Source: Sphingomonadaceae bacterium
GTDB taxonomy: Bacteria > Pseudomonadota > Alphaproteobacteria > Sphingomonadales > Sphingomonadaceae
DNA: 64,000 bases
NCBI GenBank assembly: GCA_024236195.1
Contig: JACKKZ010000003.1
Location: 124,001-188,000, forward strand
Reading direction: 5' to 3'
Each line of letters begins with the position of its first letter. The stretch's first letter is position 1. The translations under genes and the position numbers were made by a program. Below, piece by piece: positions 34,388 through 43,534 of the stretch. The notes under the pieces were generated by a model. The model did no database searches and was not told the DNA's origin. It saw only the letters and a list, made by a program, of their open reading frames with translations.

Positions 34388-35853
34388 CAGCCTTCCCGGC
34401 TCGTGAAATGTGCGACCAATCTGCCCAGGCCTACGGAATTGGAGCCTTTGACCAGGATCGCATCACCCGATGAGAGCCCGTATTCCTCCAACGCCACAAT
34501 CGCCCCGGCAGCATCTTCGCAATGGGCGAAGGCCAGCACTGTGCCAAGCGGATTTTGCGCAGATTTCCCCAGCTCCCGGGCCAGTGCCTCCATTTCCGGG
34601 CCGACCAGCAGGGCGAAATCGACTTGCGCCTCTGCCAGTGGCTCTGAAAGCTGTGCGTGGAAGGCCGGGGCGAAGTCCCCCAGCTCCTTCATCGCACCCA
34701 GCACGGCAATGCGCCGCATAGCCGGAGTCTGGCCCAATTGACGCAAGGTTGCGCGCATCGAGGCGGGGTTTGCATTATAGCTTTCATCAACCAGCAACGC
34801 CCGGCCACCGGGCACGTTGAGCTGGTGACGTGCACCGCGCCCTTTCAGCCCGCCCATTTCCGCCAGCGCGAGCCCTGCTGCGCCAAGGTCTCCCCCGGCA
34901 GCACGGACAGCGGCCATCACGGCCAGCGCGTTGGAAATCCAGTGCTCGCCCGGCTCGGCAACGGTGAAGCACAGGCGCGTGTCGCCAAGGTCTGCCGTCA
35001 CCAGCGAGCCGCCATTGGCCTGAGGGATCGCGTCGAGCAGGCGGACATCGGCGGTGGCTGCACGGCCAAAGGTCACGACTTTTACGCCGAGCTTGATGGC
35101 TGCCTGGCGCAATTGCTCGCAATGCTCGTTATCGGCAGGGATCACAGCTGTGCCGCCTTCCACCAGCCCGCCGAAAATCTCTGCCTTGGCGTCAGCAATG
35201 GCTTCCATGCTGCCAAGGTTCTCGATGTGGGCCGGTGCGATTGTGGTGATGACGGCGACATGCGGGCGCACCTGCGCGGTCAGGCCGGCGATTTCCCCTG
35301 CATGGTTCATGCCCATTTCGAACACGCCAAAGCGGCTGCGCGCAGGCATGCGCGACAGGCTGAGCGGGACGCCGACATGGTTGTTGTAGCTGCGCACGCT
35401 GCGATGGGCATTGCCCCGGCTGCACCGTTCCAGTGCCGCGAAGATCGCTTCCTTCACCCCGGTCTTGCCGACCGATCCGGTCACGCCAATGCGCACAGCC
35501 TGTGCCCGTTCGCGCGCCGCAGCAGCAAGTGCTTCCAGCGCCACAGTGGTATCTTCCACCAGCACATGCGGATAATCGACCGGACGATCGACCACGGCAG
35601 CTGCGGCGCCATTGGCAAAAGCCTTGTCGAGGAAGCGGTGGCCGTCTGTCGCCTCGCCTTTCAAGGCAAAGAACAAATCCCCTTCGCGCACGTCGCGGCT
35701 GTCAATTTCGACGCCTGCGACCTGGAAATCATGGCTGGCCGTGCCGCCAGTCGCCGCCGCAATGTCCTGCGCCGTCCACAGCGCCAGCGGCAGTGCATCG
35801 CGCGCATCCTGCGGCCATTGGCGCAGCGCCTTCAGGGCGAGTTGGGCACTCAT
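34387..35853 (-). CDS. murF: UDP-MurNAc-tripeptide--D-alanyl-D-alanine ligase
   Basis: Adds D-Ala-D-Ala to the UDP-MurNAc tripeptide. 488 residues from the ATG at 35853, overlapping the murE stop (ATGA). N-terminal substrate domain with AGVEIDSRDVREGDLFFAL, ATP loop GVTGSVGKTGVKE, FEMGMNHAGEIAGLT, and the late DESYNANPASMRAT motif. The standard three-domain architecture is complete. Confidence 0.97.
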   Translation of the reverse strand: MSAQLALKALRQWPQDARDALPLALWTAQDIAAATGGTASHDFQVAGVEIDSRDVREGDLFFALKGEATDGHRFLDKAFANGAAAAVVDRPVDYPHVLVEDTTVALEALAAAARERAQAVRIGVTGSVGKTGVKEAIFAALERCSRGNAHRSVRSYNNHVGVPLSLSRMPARSRFGVFEMGMNHAGEIAGLTAQVRPHVAVITTIAPAHIENLGSMEAIADAKAEIFGGLVEGGTAVIPADNEHCEQLRQAAIKLGVKVVTFGRAATADVRLLDAIPQANGGSLVTADLGDTRLCFTVAEPGEHWISNALAVMAAVRAAGGDLGAAGLALAEMGGLKGRGARHQLNVPGGRALLVDESYNANPASMRATLRQLGQTPAMRRIAVLGAMKELGDFAPAFHAQLSEPLAEAQVDFALLVGPEMEALARELGKSAQNPLGTVLAFAHCEDAAGAIVALEEYGLSSGDAILVKGSNSVGLGRLVAHFTSREG

Positions 35854-37325
35854 TGTGCAGCCCCTTGCGGGATGGCGCATTCGCGCGCGACTTCCACATC
35901 GTCAAAGGGCAAAATCCGCATAGCATCTCCTGCGCCGACAATCTGGCCCTGTTCATGGCCCTTGCCGGCAATCAACACGATATCATCCGGTCCCGCCTGC
36001 AGGATTGCCGTGGCAATCGCTTCCCGCCGGTCACCGATTTCTGTCGCACCCTTTGCGCCCTGCATCACAGCCTCACGGATCGCGGCTGCCTCTTCGCCGC
36101 GCGGGTTGTCATCTGTCACGATCACGATGTCCGAAAGCTCCGCCGCGACGCGCCCCATGGGTTCGCGTTTGCCCTTGTCCCGGTCACCCCCGGCACCGAA
36201 GACGGTGATGAGGCGGCCCGTGACATGCGGACGCAATGCCGCAATTGCGGCCTCCAGCGCATCGGGTGTATGCGCGTAATCCACATAAATCGGCGCACCG
36301 GCAGCAGAGATCGCCGCCCGCTCCAGCCGCCCGCGCACAGGCTGCAAGCGACCCAGAGCATCAAAAGTGGCATTGGCATCACCGCCGGTCGCAATCACCA
36401 AAGCTGCCGAAACCAGCGCATTGGCGGCCTGATAGGCCCCGATCAGCGGCAAATGGACTTTGCGTTCCTGCCCTTCATAGGCAATCACCAGTTCCTGCCC
36501 CAGCTGGCTGGGGGAGCGGGCGAGCAGGCGGATATTGTCGCCCTGCTCGCCCACCGTAAACACGCGCAAATCCCGTTTGTGCGCATGTTCACAGGCACGG
36601 CGGGCCCACTCATCCCCGCCGTTCCATATGATCGCGTGCCCGCCTTCACTGACAACTTCGTCAAACAGGCGCATCTTGGCTGCGAAATATTCTTCCATCG
36701 TGCCGTGATAATCGAGATGGTCACGGCTGAGATTGGTGAAGGCCCCGGCGGCTACCGGCAGCCCTTCATTGCGATATTGCGAGAGGCCGTGGCTGGACGC
36801 CTCGTAGGCCACATGGCTCACCCCTTCGCGGGCGAGCCCGTGCATGTTTGACAGGAACGTCACGATATCGGGCGTAGTAAGCCCGGTCGAAATACTGCCG
36901 TCTGGCGTCGTCACACCCAGCGTCCCGATAGAAGCCGAGCTGTGCCCCGCCATGCGCCAGAGCTGACGCGTCATTTCGACATTGGAGGTCTTGCCATTGG
37001 TGCCGGTCACGGCAACGATCACTTCCGGCACCGGCATGAAGAATTGCGCCGCCAGCAGTGCAAAGGCCCGGCGCGGTTCGGGATCGGCGATATGGATCGC
37101 ACCATCCACCCTGACGCCGGGCGCGGCGACTACCGCCACGGCCCCAGCGTCAATAGCGGCAGGAATGAAATCCTCGCCATTGAACTTTGCACCCCGGAAA
37201 GCGCCGAACACCGTGCCGGGCGCAACCTTGCGATTATCAATCGCAAAGCCGGTCACGCCGGTTGAGCCATCGGCACCGTCAGGGAGAGCGAGGCCAGCAG
37301 CCTGTGCAAGGCGGGCCAGCGTCAT
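35850..37325 (-). CDS. murE: UDP-MurNAc-L-Ala-D-Glu--meso-diaminopimelate ligase
   Basis: Adds the third peptide residue. 491 residues with ATP loop VTGTNGKTSNVEMTRQ and YVDYAHTPDALEAAI. The specificity loop reads DDNPRGE; DNPR is the signature for meso-diaminopimelate, so the peptidoglycan is of the usual Gram-negative type. The ATG overlaps the ftsI stop (ATGA). Confidence 0.97.
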   Translation of the reverse strand: MTLARLAQAAGLALPDGADGSTGVTGFAIDNRKVAPGTVFGAFRGAKFNGEDFIPAAIDAGAVAVVAAPGVRVDGAIHIADPEPRRAFALLAAQFFMPVPEVIVAVTGTNGKTSNVEMTRQLWRMAGHSSASIGTLGVTTPDGSISTGLTTPDIVTFLSNMHGLAREGVSHVAYEASSHGLSQYRNEGLPVAAGAFTNLSRDHLDYHGTMEEYFAAKMRLFDEVVSEGGHAIIWNGGDEWARRACEHAHKRDLRVFTVGEQGDNIRLLARSPSQLGQELVIAYEGQERKVHLPLIGAYQAANALVSAALVIATGGDANATFDALGRLQPVRGRLERAAISAAGAPIYVDYAHTPDALEAAIAALRPHVTGRLITVFGAGGDRDKGKREPMGRVAAELSDIVIVTDDNPRGEEAAAIREAVMQGAKGATEIGDRREAIATAILQAGPDDIVLIAGKGHEQGQIVGAGDAMRILPFDDVEVARECAIPQGAAQ

Positions 37326-39046
37326 TCGCTTGCCCCCGGCACCAGCGGGCGCAGGTCCGACAGGTCAATATCGCGCGTATTGTCAGGCCGCACACCCAGC
37401 ATCGGGCCAATCCGGGGGACCAGCCGCCCGACAATTGGCGCAGCGTTCCATGCAGCCGTGCGCTGGAAAGAGCTGGCGGTGGTTCCCTTGGGCTCGTCTA
37501 GCATGATAACCACGACATAGCGCGGGCGGTCCATCGGGAAAGCGGCTGCGAAAGTGGAAACCAGCGATTTCTTGCGATAGCCGCCAGCACCCGGTTTCTC
37601 GGCGGAGCCGGTCTTCCCGCCAACGCGGTAACCGGGCGCATCGGCATTGCGGCCAGTGCCATAGACCGCGATCATGCGCAGCAGTTGGCGCATGCGTGAA
37701 GACGTTGACGCCTTGAACACGCGGCGGCCACGCGGGGCCTCGCCCGGCTCAAGCTTGCGCAGCGTCGCGGGGCGCCACACGCCGCCATTGACCATCGCAG
37801 CATAGGCGCTTGCAAGGTGCAGCGGCGTGACGGCAATGCCATGGCCATAGCTGACCGTCATATTGCGCAGGCGCGGCCAGTTGTCCCCCGGCCAGATCGG
37901 ATGGCCACGCGCTGGCAGCTCGATATAGGGCCGCTCATTCATGCCCAAATCAATCATGGTCTGGCGCAGCCGCTTGCTGCCCAGCTCGTCCGCGATTTGC
38001 GCAGTTACGATGTTGGAAGAATGGATCAGCGTTTCCGGCACGTTGAGCGATGCACCGATCGTGTGGCTGTCACGGATCTTGAACCGCCCGATTTCAAGCG
38101 GTCTATTGGCCTGGTAACGCTTGCCGAAATCACGCACCACCCCGGCATCAATCGCCGCGGCAACGGTGAGCGGCTTGAAGGTGGAGCCGAGTTCATAGAC
38201 CTGGTTGGTCACCCGGTTGAACATGTATTTCTCGCCCTGTGCGTCAATCCTGTTGGGATCGAATTCGGGAAGCGAGGCCAGCGCGAGCACTTCTCCCGTA
38301 TCGACGTCCAGCACGATGCCCGCTGCGCCCATGGCATTAGTAGCCAGCATCCCCCGGCGCAGTTCATCTTCCAGCGCACCTTGCGCGCGCAGGTCGATAG
38401 AAAGGGCAACCGGCGTCCCGCGAGTTGCCGGGTCTGTCAAATGCTTGTCGAGCACTTGCTCCATACCCACCCGGCCATGGCCATCAGCCGCAACATAGCC
38501 GAGCACATGAGCACCCATGGATCCTTGCGGATAGTGGCGGTCGGTTTCCTGCGGCAGCTCCAGCGCCAGCTCGCCGATATCATGCACCCGATTGGCATCT
38601 TCGGGCAGCACCCGACGGCGAATATAGCCTGCCTTGCCGCTGGCCAGCCGTGCTGCTGTCTCTTTCACATCAAGATCGGGGAAGATTGCCTGCAGGGCCT
38701 GTGCGACCTCTTCCGGGCTCTTCACCAGCGGGTTGTCCGGATCACCCAGCGCGTTGGGGTTAAACCACAGCGCATAGGCTGGGAAGGCGCGCGCCAGCGC
38801 GACTCCATTGCGGTCCGTAATTTCGCCGCGCGGGGGCAGCAGCGCTTCTTCCAGCGAGGTGGAAGAGGTGGTGCTGCCAGTCACTCCAAGGAAGCCGATG
38901 CGGACAATTGCCACCAGTGCAAGGAAGGCGAAGCCAAGCGCCACCCACAACACCCGCATCCGTGCAGTATTGAGTGAACGCTGGCGAATTGTGAAAAGCT
39001 GCACCCGGCCAAGCGAGATCGCAGTGCTGACCGTCATGGTGTTCAT
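37322..39046 (-). CDS. ftsI: Septal transpeptidase FtsI (PBP3)
   Basis: The divisome class B penicillin-binding protein, 574 residues. A cytoplasmic tail of about 30 residues and one membrane helix (about 32-55) precede the pedestal (RGEITDRNGVALA) and the transpeptidase domain. Active-site motifs: STFK with Ser288 and Lys291, SSN at 343-345, KTG at 478-480. The gene overlaps ftsL and murE by 4 bp. Confidence 0.97.
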   Translation of the reverse strand: MNTMTVSTAISLGRVQLFTIRQRSLNTARMRVLWVALGFAFLALVAIVRIGFLGVTGSTTSSTSLEEALLPPRGEITDRNGVALARAFPAYALWFNPNALGDPDNPLVKSPEEVAQALQAIFPDLDVKETAARLASGKAGYIRRRVLPEDANRVHDIGELALELPQETDRHYPQGSMGAHVLGYVAADGHGRVGMEQVLDKHLTDPATRGTPVALSIDLRAQGALEDELRRGMLATNAMGAAGIVLDVDTGEVLALASLPEFDPNRIDAQGEKYMFNRVTNQVYELGSTFKPLTVAAAIDAGVVRDFGKRYQANRPLEIGRFKIRDSHTIGASLNVPETLIHSSNIVTAQIADELGSKRLRQTMIDLGMNERPYIELPARGHPIWPGDNWPRLRNMTVSYGHGIAVTPLHLASAYAAMVNGGVWRPATLRKLEPGEAPRGRRVFKASTSSRMRQLLRMIAVYGTGRNADAPGYRVGGKTGSAEKPGAGGYRKKSLVSTFAAAFPMDRPRYVVVIMLDEPKGTTASSFQRTAAWNAAPIVGRLVPRIGPMLGVRPDNTRDIDLSDLRPLVPGASE

Positions 39047-39555
39047 TCGGCAGCCTCCGCCGCCATCGCGATGCCGCCGGTTGCCTTCACGCTCAGCGTG
39101 TCCGCCAGGTCAGTGAGAGTATCACCTGTCTGTTGGCGCGGGACGGATTGCTGCACCGGCTTGCCAGTCAGCGGAGAGACCATGGCCGGATAGCGATCAT
39201 TGCCTTCACCCGGCTGCGGAGCGCGGGCCACCCGGATGGGATCGGGCGCAGTGGCAGCACGCGGCTGGCCCAGCTGTGCCAATTGGCGCTCGCTTTCAAG
39301 ATACTGATCTGCTTCCGGTGCCTGGTAGCCGAATTCAACCGCATTCCAGTCTGCCAGCTGCTGCTGGTTGGCGCGGGTCTGGAATTCGGTTTCCAGCAGA
39401 ATCTTCTTGCGCTCCAGGGCAACGATCTGACGTTCTGCCAGCCGCACTTCGCTCTTCACTGCATTGACCCTGAAAGTCAGCGCGAGGAAAGCGGTGAAGC
39501 AAACAGCAAGCACCACGAACCAACCGATCTGGCGCAGGCGACTACCGGCAATCAT
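39043..39555 (-). CDS. ftsL: Cell division protein FtsL (with long periplasmic tail)
   Basis: A bitopic protein of 170 residues in the standard ftsL position between rsmH and ftsI. A short N-terminus, one membrane helix (about 11-30) and a leucine-zipper-like coiled coil (about 33-65, EVRLAERQIVALERKKILLE) match FtsL. Another 90 residues rich in Pro, Gln and Ala follow; many FtsL proteins end at 90-130 residues. The ATG overlaps the rsmH stop by one base. Sequence identity in this family is low, so the call rests on topology and context. Confidence 0.88.
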   Translation of the reverse strand: MIAGSRLRQIGWFVVLAVCFTAFLALTFRVNAVKSEVRLAERQIVALERKKILLETEFQTRANQQQLADWNAVEFGYQAPEADQYLESERQLAQLGQPRAATAPDPIRVARAPQPGEGNDRYPAMVSPLTGKPVQQSVPRQQTGDTLTDLADTLSVKATGGIAMAAEAAE

Positions 39556-40511
39556 TACGCAGCCTCCTTTCGGGCAGGCGCATCGCTGCGCACTGCATGA
39601 CGAAGGGTGGAAGAACGGGCGCGGGGATTGCGGGCGATTTCTGCCTCACCGGGGCGGATCGCCTTGGAAACTCTTTCGAATACGGGTGGGGCACCGGCTG
39701 CAGCCGGCAGGTGGCGCGAGCCGCCGCCACTGGAGGAGGCATCGCGCAGGAAGCGCTTGACGATCCGGTCTTCGAGGCTGTGAAAGCTGACGACAGCCAG
39801 CCGGCCACCGGCGCGGAGCAACTGTTCAGCAGCGGACAGGCCCTCTTCCAGCTCGTCCAGCTCGCCATTCACATGGATGCGCACAGCCTGAAAACTGCGG
39901 GTCGCCGGATCCTTGGGTGCACCGGGACGATAGCCGAGCGCCTTGCGCACGACGCGCGCAAGGTCGCCGGTGGTCGCCAGTGGGCGCGCCGCGACAATCG
40001 CACGGGCGACCCGGCGGCTCTGGCGCTCTTCGCCATATTGGTAGAGCACATCGGCAATCGCGCCTTCATCAGCGCTGTTAAGGAAGTCGGCGGCACTTTC
40101 GCCGTCCTGGCTCATGCGCATGTCGAGCGGGCCGTCCGCAGAGAAGGCAAAGCCGCGCCCCGCTTGGTCGAGCTGCATGGACGACACGCCAATATCCATC
40201 GCAATGCCATCAACCTGCGCCACGCCGGCCTCTGCCAGCGAAGCGACCATTTCGGAGAAGCGGCGCGGATGGAGGATCAGGCGCGGTGGGTCTTCGCGCG
40301 TTTCGGGCCATTTATTGCCAGCCGCAATCGCATCCGGATCGCGGTCAAAGGCATGGACGGTAGCGCCCTTATCGAGGATCGCGCGGGTGTAGCCCCCTGC
40401 CCCGAATGTGGCATCCACGATGACATCGCCGGGCTGCGGGTTGAGCGCGGCAATCACTTCATCAAGCAGGACGGGGATATGCGGGCCAGAGATAGATGGG
40501 GCGGCGTTCAT
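39555..40511 (-). CDS. rsmH: 16S rRNA (cytosine1402-N4)-methyltransferase
   Basis: RsmH (MraW) methylates C1402 of 16S rRNA. 318 residues with HIPVLLDEVIAAL at the N-terminus, the SAM loop VDATFGAGGYTRAIL, and the DIGVSSMQLDQAGRGFAFSADGPLDMRM core. VVSFHSLEDRIVKRFL is near residue 240. The ATG overlaps the mraZ stop by 4 bp. Confidence 0.97.
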   Translation of the reverse strand: MNAAPSISGPHIPVLLDEVIAALNPQPGDVIVDATFGAGGYTRAILDKGATVHAFDRDPDAIAAGNKWPETREDPPRLILHPRRFSEMVASLAEAGVAQVDGIAMDIGVSSMQLDQAGRGFAFSADGPLDMRMSQDGESAADFLNSADEGAIADVLYQYGEERQSRRVARAIVAARPLATTGDLARVVRKALGYRPGAPKDPATRSFQAVRIHVNGELDELEEGLSAAEQLLRAGGRLAVVSFHSLEDRIVKRFLRDASSSGGGSRHLPAAAGAPPVFERVSKAIRPGEAEIARNPRARSSTLRHAVRSDAPARKEAA

Positions 40512-41008
40512 TTCTTCTTCGCCTTTGCCACCGCCTCAGCAACGAGGTTCGCGCAGGCTGCCTGCGCGCTTTCCCAGCCCGCACCCATTTGTTCGAGCTC
40601 TGCCGGGTTCCAGATCGTGAAGAAGCGCCCTGCCCCCTGAAAATAGAGCCCGTCTTCCACCTTGCCGAGCGTGGCCAGGTGATCCGGCATTACAAAGCGG
40701 CCGCTATCATCGAAGGGGACTTCGACGAAGCCGAACAGCTGCATGGCGCGCAGATCGCGATCAAAATCCTTGCCGGTTTCAATGGCAATGCGCTCTTCAC
40801 GGTCGAGCTGCTCTTCCAGCTCCGCCTTGCGCGACAGACCAAAGCCGACGAGGCAATTCCAGCGCTCATGCTTGGCAAGGCAGAGGACGCGGCCATCGCT
40901 GGAATCACGTACAGCCTTGCGAAACAGCGGAGGCAGCACGAAACGGCCCTTATCGCCCTGTGGCGAATAGGCCTGTCCGCTGAAACCTCCCTGCAGCCCC
41001 GCTGCCAC
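40508..41008 (-). CDS. mraZ: Transcriptional regulator MraZ
   Basis: The DNA-binding repressor of the division cluster, with two AbrB-like DXXGR repeats: GDKGRFVLPPLFRKAV and DDSGRFVMPDHLATLG. I chose the GTG at 41008 (MAAGLQGGFSGQAYSPQGDKG), 7 nt after GGGGGA, giving 166 residues close to the family length. A TTG at 41119 would add 37 residues with no family resemblance. The C-terminal 25 residues form an Ala/Lys-rich helix. It is the first gene of the dcw cluster and has its own promoter region upstream. Confidence 0.93.
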   Translation of the reverse strand: MAAGLQGGFSGQAYSPQGDKGRFVLPPLFRKAVRDSSDGRVLCLAKHERWNCLVGFGLSRKAELEEQLDREERIAIETGKDFDRDLRAMQLFGFVEVPFDDSGRFVMPDHLATLGKVEDGLYFQGAGRFFTIWNPAELEQMGAGWESAQAACANLVAEAVAKAKKK

Positions 41009-41147
41009 AATACAATCCCCCGTCCCCTGGGTTCGTGCGAATGGATAAAGCTCTCTCGTCCGGCCCCGCGCATGCGAAACCAGCTCACCCGGCCGCTGGC
41101 CGGATGCAGGACGAAACAACCTGTCCGATGGAAGGTTTTACTAACGC

Positions 41148-41196
41148 GGGCACCGCGGGGATGGAAGGGAAAAAAGCGGGTAATCCGGGGATTATA
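41148..41196 (-). promoter_or_regulatory. mraZ/dcw promoter with phased G-run repeats (candidate MraZ operator)
   Basis: On the coding (minus) strand a perfect -10 TATAAT (41191-41196) sits in an AT-rich tract; the -35 is poor. Immediately downstream, five GGG or GGGG runs occur on the plus strand at 41148, 41157, 41167, 41178 and 41187, spaced 9-11 bp. MraZ of other bacteria binds direct repeats of a GGG core spaced about 10 bp near its promoter. Here the runs lie on the strand opposite to mraZ, so assignment is tentative. Confidence 0.5.
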
Positions 41197-41366
41197 CGGT
41201 AAATATATGATTAAAAATGTTTTTTATGAATTACATTGCAACAAGAAGCCTTCGAAAGAGACTTACTATCTCCCGATAAAACCATGGAATCCCGTGCGAC
41301 TCCGGACTCGACCCGCGAAATCCCCACCTTGGAGGATGCGCCGTCCCGTGATTTCCCCGATTGTGC

Positions 41367-42131
41367 CTAGCGGGCGCCAGCAAAGGCCGTTGCGAGTGCC
41401 TTGTTCAGCGCATCTTCGCGTAAATCCGCTGGTACATCATCGCCTGATTCAAACAGGGCTGCATCGGCAACCAGGGTCACTTGCCCCTTGCCCAGCGCAC
41501 ATTGCGCCACCAGCCCGTCCAACTCCAGCCGACATTTGCCGGGCGAGTCTGACAGATCCGGCTCCAACGCGAAACTACCCGGCAAGTTCACCGGCAATTG
41601 TGCCTCATCCCACTTCAACATTACCGGGCCTTCCAACTGGCTATCGTCGAAATAGAGCGCCACCCCCCAGCGTGACAGGATCGGGGAAAGCAAAGCTACA
41701 TCCTGTGGGCGGCGCGGATCGCCCAGCGCAAAATCGGAATGGCCCGTCAGCATCGGATCGGCAAACAGCAGGACTTGCCCGCCCCCGCGCACCCATTCAT
41801 CGAGCGTGACATTGTCCGCCGCACTCAGCGGGCGCGGCTGAACCATCAGCAGGGCCTGTTTGTCAGCGGGCAGCTGGTCGAGAGTATCAAGGGGTTGCAG
41901 GCGGTAACCCCGCTCCAGCGCAGTCCGTGCCCAATGCGGCGCTTCCTCATTATCCAGGGCGGCGGCAATATCCGGGCTTTCATGCCAATAGATCGGCAGG
42001 CTGGTGACCAGTGCCAGTGGTGTCTTCTGCTCTTCGGGAATGGTGTTCGGTTTCGAGAACCACCACAGGCCGAAGCCCACCAGCAGCAGCACCATCAGGA
42101 CAGCAAGGAGCCTATTCTTCGCGCCGCTCAA
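41367..42131 (-). CDS. Membrane-anchored protein, DUF4350/ABC-auxiliary-like, unknown function
   Basis: The likely start is a TTG at 42131 overlapping the end of the upstream gene, giving 254 residues (MSGAKNRLLAVLM...). One N-terminal membrane helix (LLAVLMVLLLVGFGLWWF) is followed by a soluble domain with LVTSLPIYWHE and LDEWVRGGGQVLLFADPML, a pattern seen in DUF4350 or GldG/ABC-auxiliary proteins. Family assignment is tentative. The upstream gene overlaps by 20 bp. It lies upstream of mraZ on the same strand, but a separate promoter and 358 bp intervene. Confidence 0.75.
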   Translation of the reverse strand: MSGAKNRLLAVLMVLLLVGFGLWWFSKPNTIPEEQKTPLALVTSLPIYWHESPDIAAALDNEEAPHWARTALERGYRLQPLDTLDQLPADKQALLMVQPRPLSAADNVTLDEWVRGGGQVLLFADPMLTGHSDFALGDPRRPQDVALLSPILSRWGVALYFDDSQLEGPVMLKWDEAQLPVNLPGSFALEPDLSDSPGKCRLELDGLVAQCALGKGQVTLVADAALFESGDDVPADLREDALNKALATAFAGAR

Positions 42132-42468
42132 GCCCCTCGCCCTTCTCTGGCAGGATCGCGGCCTCCTGCGTGGCGGTTGGCGCTGGTTCAGCAGGCAGGT
42201 CCGGCACAACGCCAGCTTCGGCGAGCGGGTCGGATTTCGGCGCGGGTGTAGCTGACGGCTCCGTTGTCGAAGCTGCTTCAGGCACGGTCGAAGCCTCTGT
42301 CTCGCGCGCGCGATCAGTAATCACGCTGGCCAGCCCGATCATCAACAGGATCGCAGCCAGTCCGGCCACGCCGACTTGCAGGCGTTGCATCGACTCTGCC
42401 CGTGTCCCGCCCAGCGGAGCCGCCGAAAGGGCATCCTCACCGGCGAGGTCGGGTTCTTCCTGTTTCAT
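42112..42468 (-). CDS. Small single-pass membrane protein, Pro/Ala-rich
   Basis: A protein of 118 residues from the ATG at 42468 (MKQEEPDLAGED). One helix at about 31-46 (GVAGLAAILLMIGLASVI) is followed by about 65 residues rich in Ala, Pro, Glu and Thr. I recognise no family. The stop overlaps the next gene, so the two are probably made together. An in-frame ATG at 42477 adds three residues. Confidence 0.7.
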   Translation of the reverse strand: MKQEEPDLAGEDALSAAPLGGTRAESMQRLQVGVAGLAAILLMIGLASVITDRARETEASTVPEAASTTEPSATPAPKSDPLAEAGVVPDLPAEPAPTATQEAAILPEKGEGLERREE

Positions 42469-42523
42469 ACCGAGCATAGGGGGAATCTAGTGCGACTTGG
42501 CCCCGCGTCAATCGAAAGCGACC

Positions 42524-43534
42524 TTACTGCTTGAGCCAGTCAAACACCGGCAGGCCCTTTGCCGCCAGCCAGTCGGCGTTGTAGATCGTCGAAAGATAGC
42601 GGAAACCCGTATCGCACAGGATCGTGGCCACGCGCGCATCCTTGCGCCCTTCCGCCACCAATTGCTTGCCCAGCGCCACTGCTCCAGCGACATTGATCCC
42701 GCTCGACAGGCCCAGGCACAGCCCCTCCTCGCGCAGCAGGCGCGCTACCCATTCGAGGCCTTCCTCGTCCGAGATTCGGAACTGCGTGTCGATCGGTGCG
42801 CCGTCGAGGTTAGCGGTGATCCGCCCTTGCCCGATCCCTTCGGCGACGGAAGAACCCTCGGCGCTCAATTCGCCGCAAGCGTAATAGTTATAGAGCGCCG
42901 CGCCATGCGGGTCGGTCAGCGCAATGCGGATGTTCTCATCAAAGGCCTGCAGCCCCATACCGACCCCGGCAATCGTGCCGCCAGTACCGGCTGCACAGGT
43001 AAAACCGTCGATCCGCCCGCCCATCTGCTGCCAGATTTCCGGTGCAGTACTTTCGATATGCGCCTTGCGATTGGCGATATTGTCAAACTGGTTGGCCCAG
43101 ACAGCGCCTTCTGTCTCTTCCGCAAGGCGGCGGCTGGTGTGAACGAAATGGGCCGGGTCCGCGAATTTGGTCGGCGGGACAAGCACCAGCTCCGCGCCCA
43201 GCGCGCGCAAAGTGTCCATCTTTTCCTTGGACTGGTTGTCCGGCATGACGATGATCGTCTTATAGCCGCGCGCATTGGCAACCAGCGCAATGCCGATGCC
43301 GGTATTGCCCGCCGTCCCTTCGACCACCGTGCCGCCCGGGCCAAGTTCGCCGCGCGCCTCAGCATCGCGGATGATCCACAGCGCTGCACGGTCTTTGACC
43401 GAGGCACCGGGATTGGCGAATTCGCACTTGCCCCAGATTTCGCAGCCAGCCGCTGCACTCGGTCCCTTGAGCAGGACGAGCGGGGTGTTTCCGATCAGGG
43501 CGAGCGTATTTGATTGGGCGTCAGGTGCAGTCAT
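42524..43534 (-). CDS. cysK: Cysteine synthase (O-acetylserine sulfhydrylase) family
   Basis: A 336-residue fold-type II PLP enzyme. The PLP Lys is in NPGASVKDRAALWII, the substrate loop is EGTAGNTGIGIALVA, and the phosphate loop GTGGTIAGVGMGLQ. It makes cysteine from O-acetylserine and sulfide, so it would use the product of the cysH/cysI operon. Related enzymes (cystathionine beta-synthase type) share these motifs; the C-terminal region (LCDTGFRYLSTIYNADWL) suits the cysteine synthase A-like group common in alphaproteobacteria. It ends 56 bp before the upstream start of the small membrane protein gene. Confidence 0.92.
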   Translation of the reverse strand: MTAPDAQSNTLALIGNTPLVLLKGPSAAAGCEIWGKCEFANPGASVKDRAALWIIRDAEARGELGPGGTVVEGTAGNTGIGIALVANARGYKTIIVMPDNQSKEKMDTLRALGAELVLVPPTKFADPAHFVHTSRRLAEETEGAVWANQFDNIANRKAHIESTAPEIWQQMGGRIDGFTCAAGTGGTIAGVGMGLQAFDENIRIALTDPHGAALYNYYACGELSAEGSSVAEGIGQGRITANLDGAPIDTQFRISDEEGLEWVARLLREEGLCLGLSSGINVAGAVALGKQLVAEGRKDARVATILCDTGFRYLSTIYNADWLAAKGLPVFDWLKQ

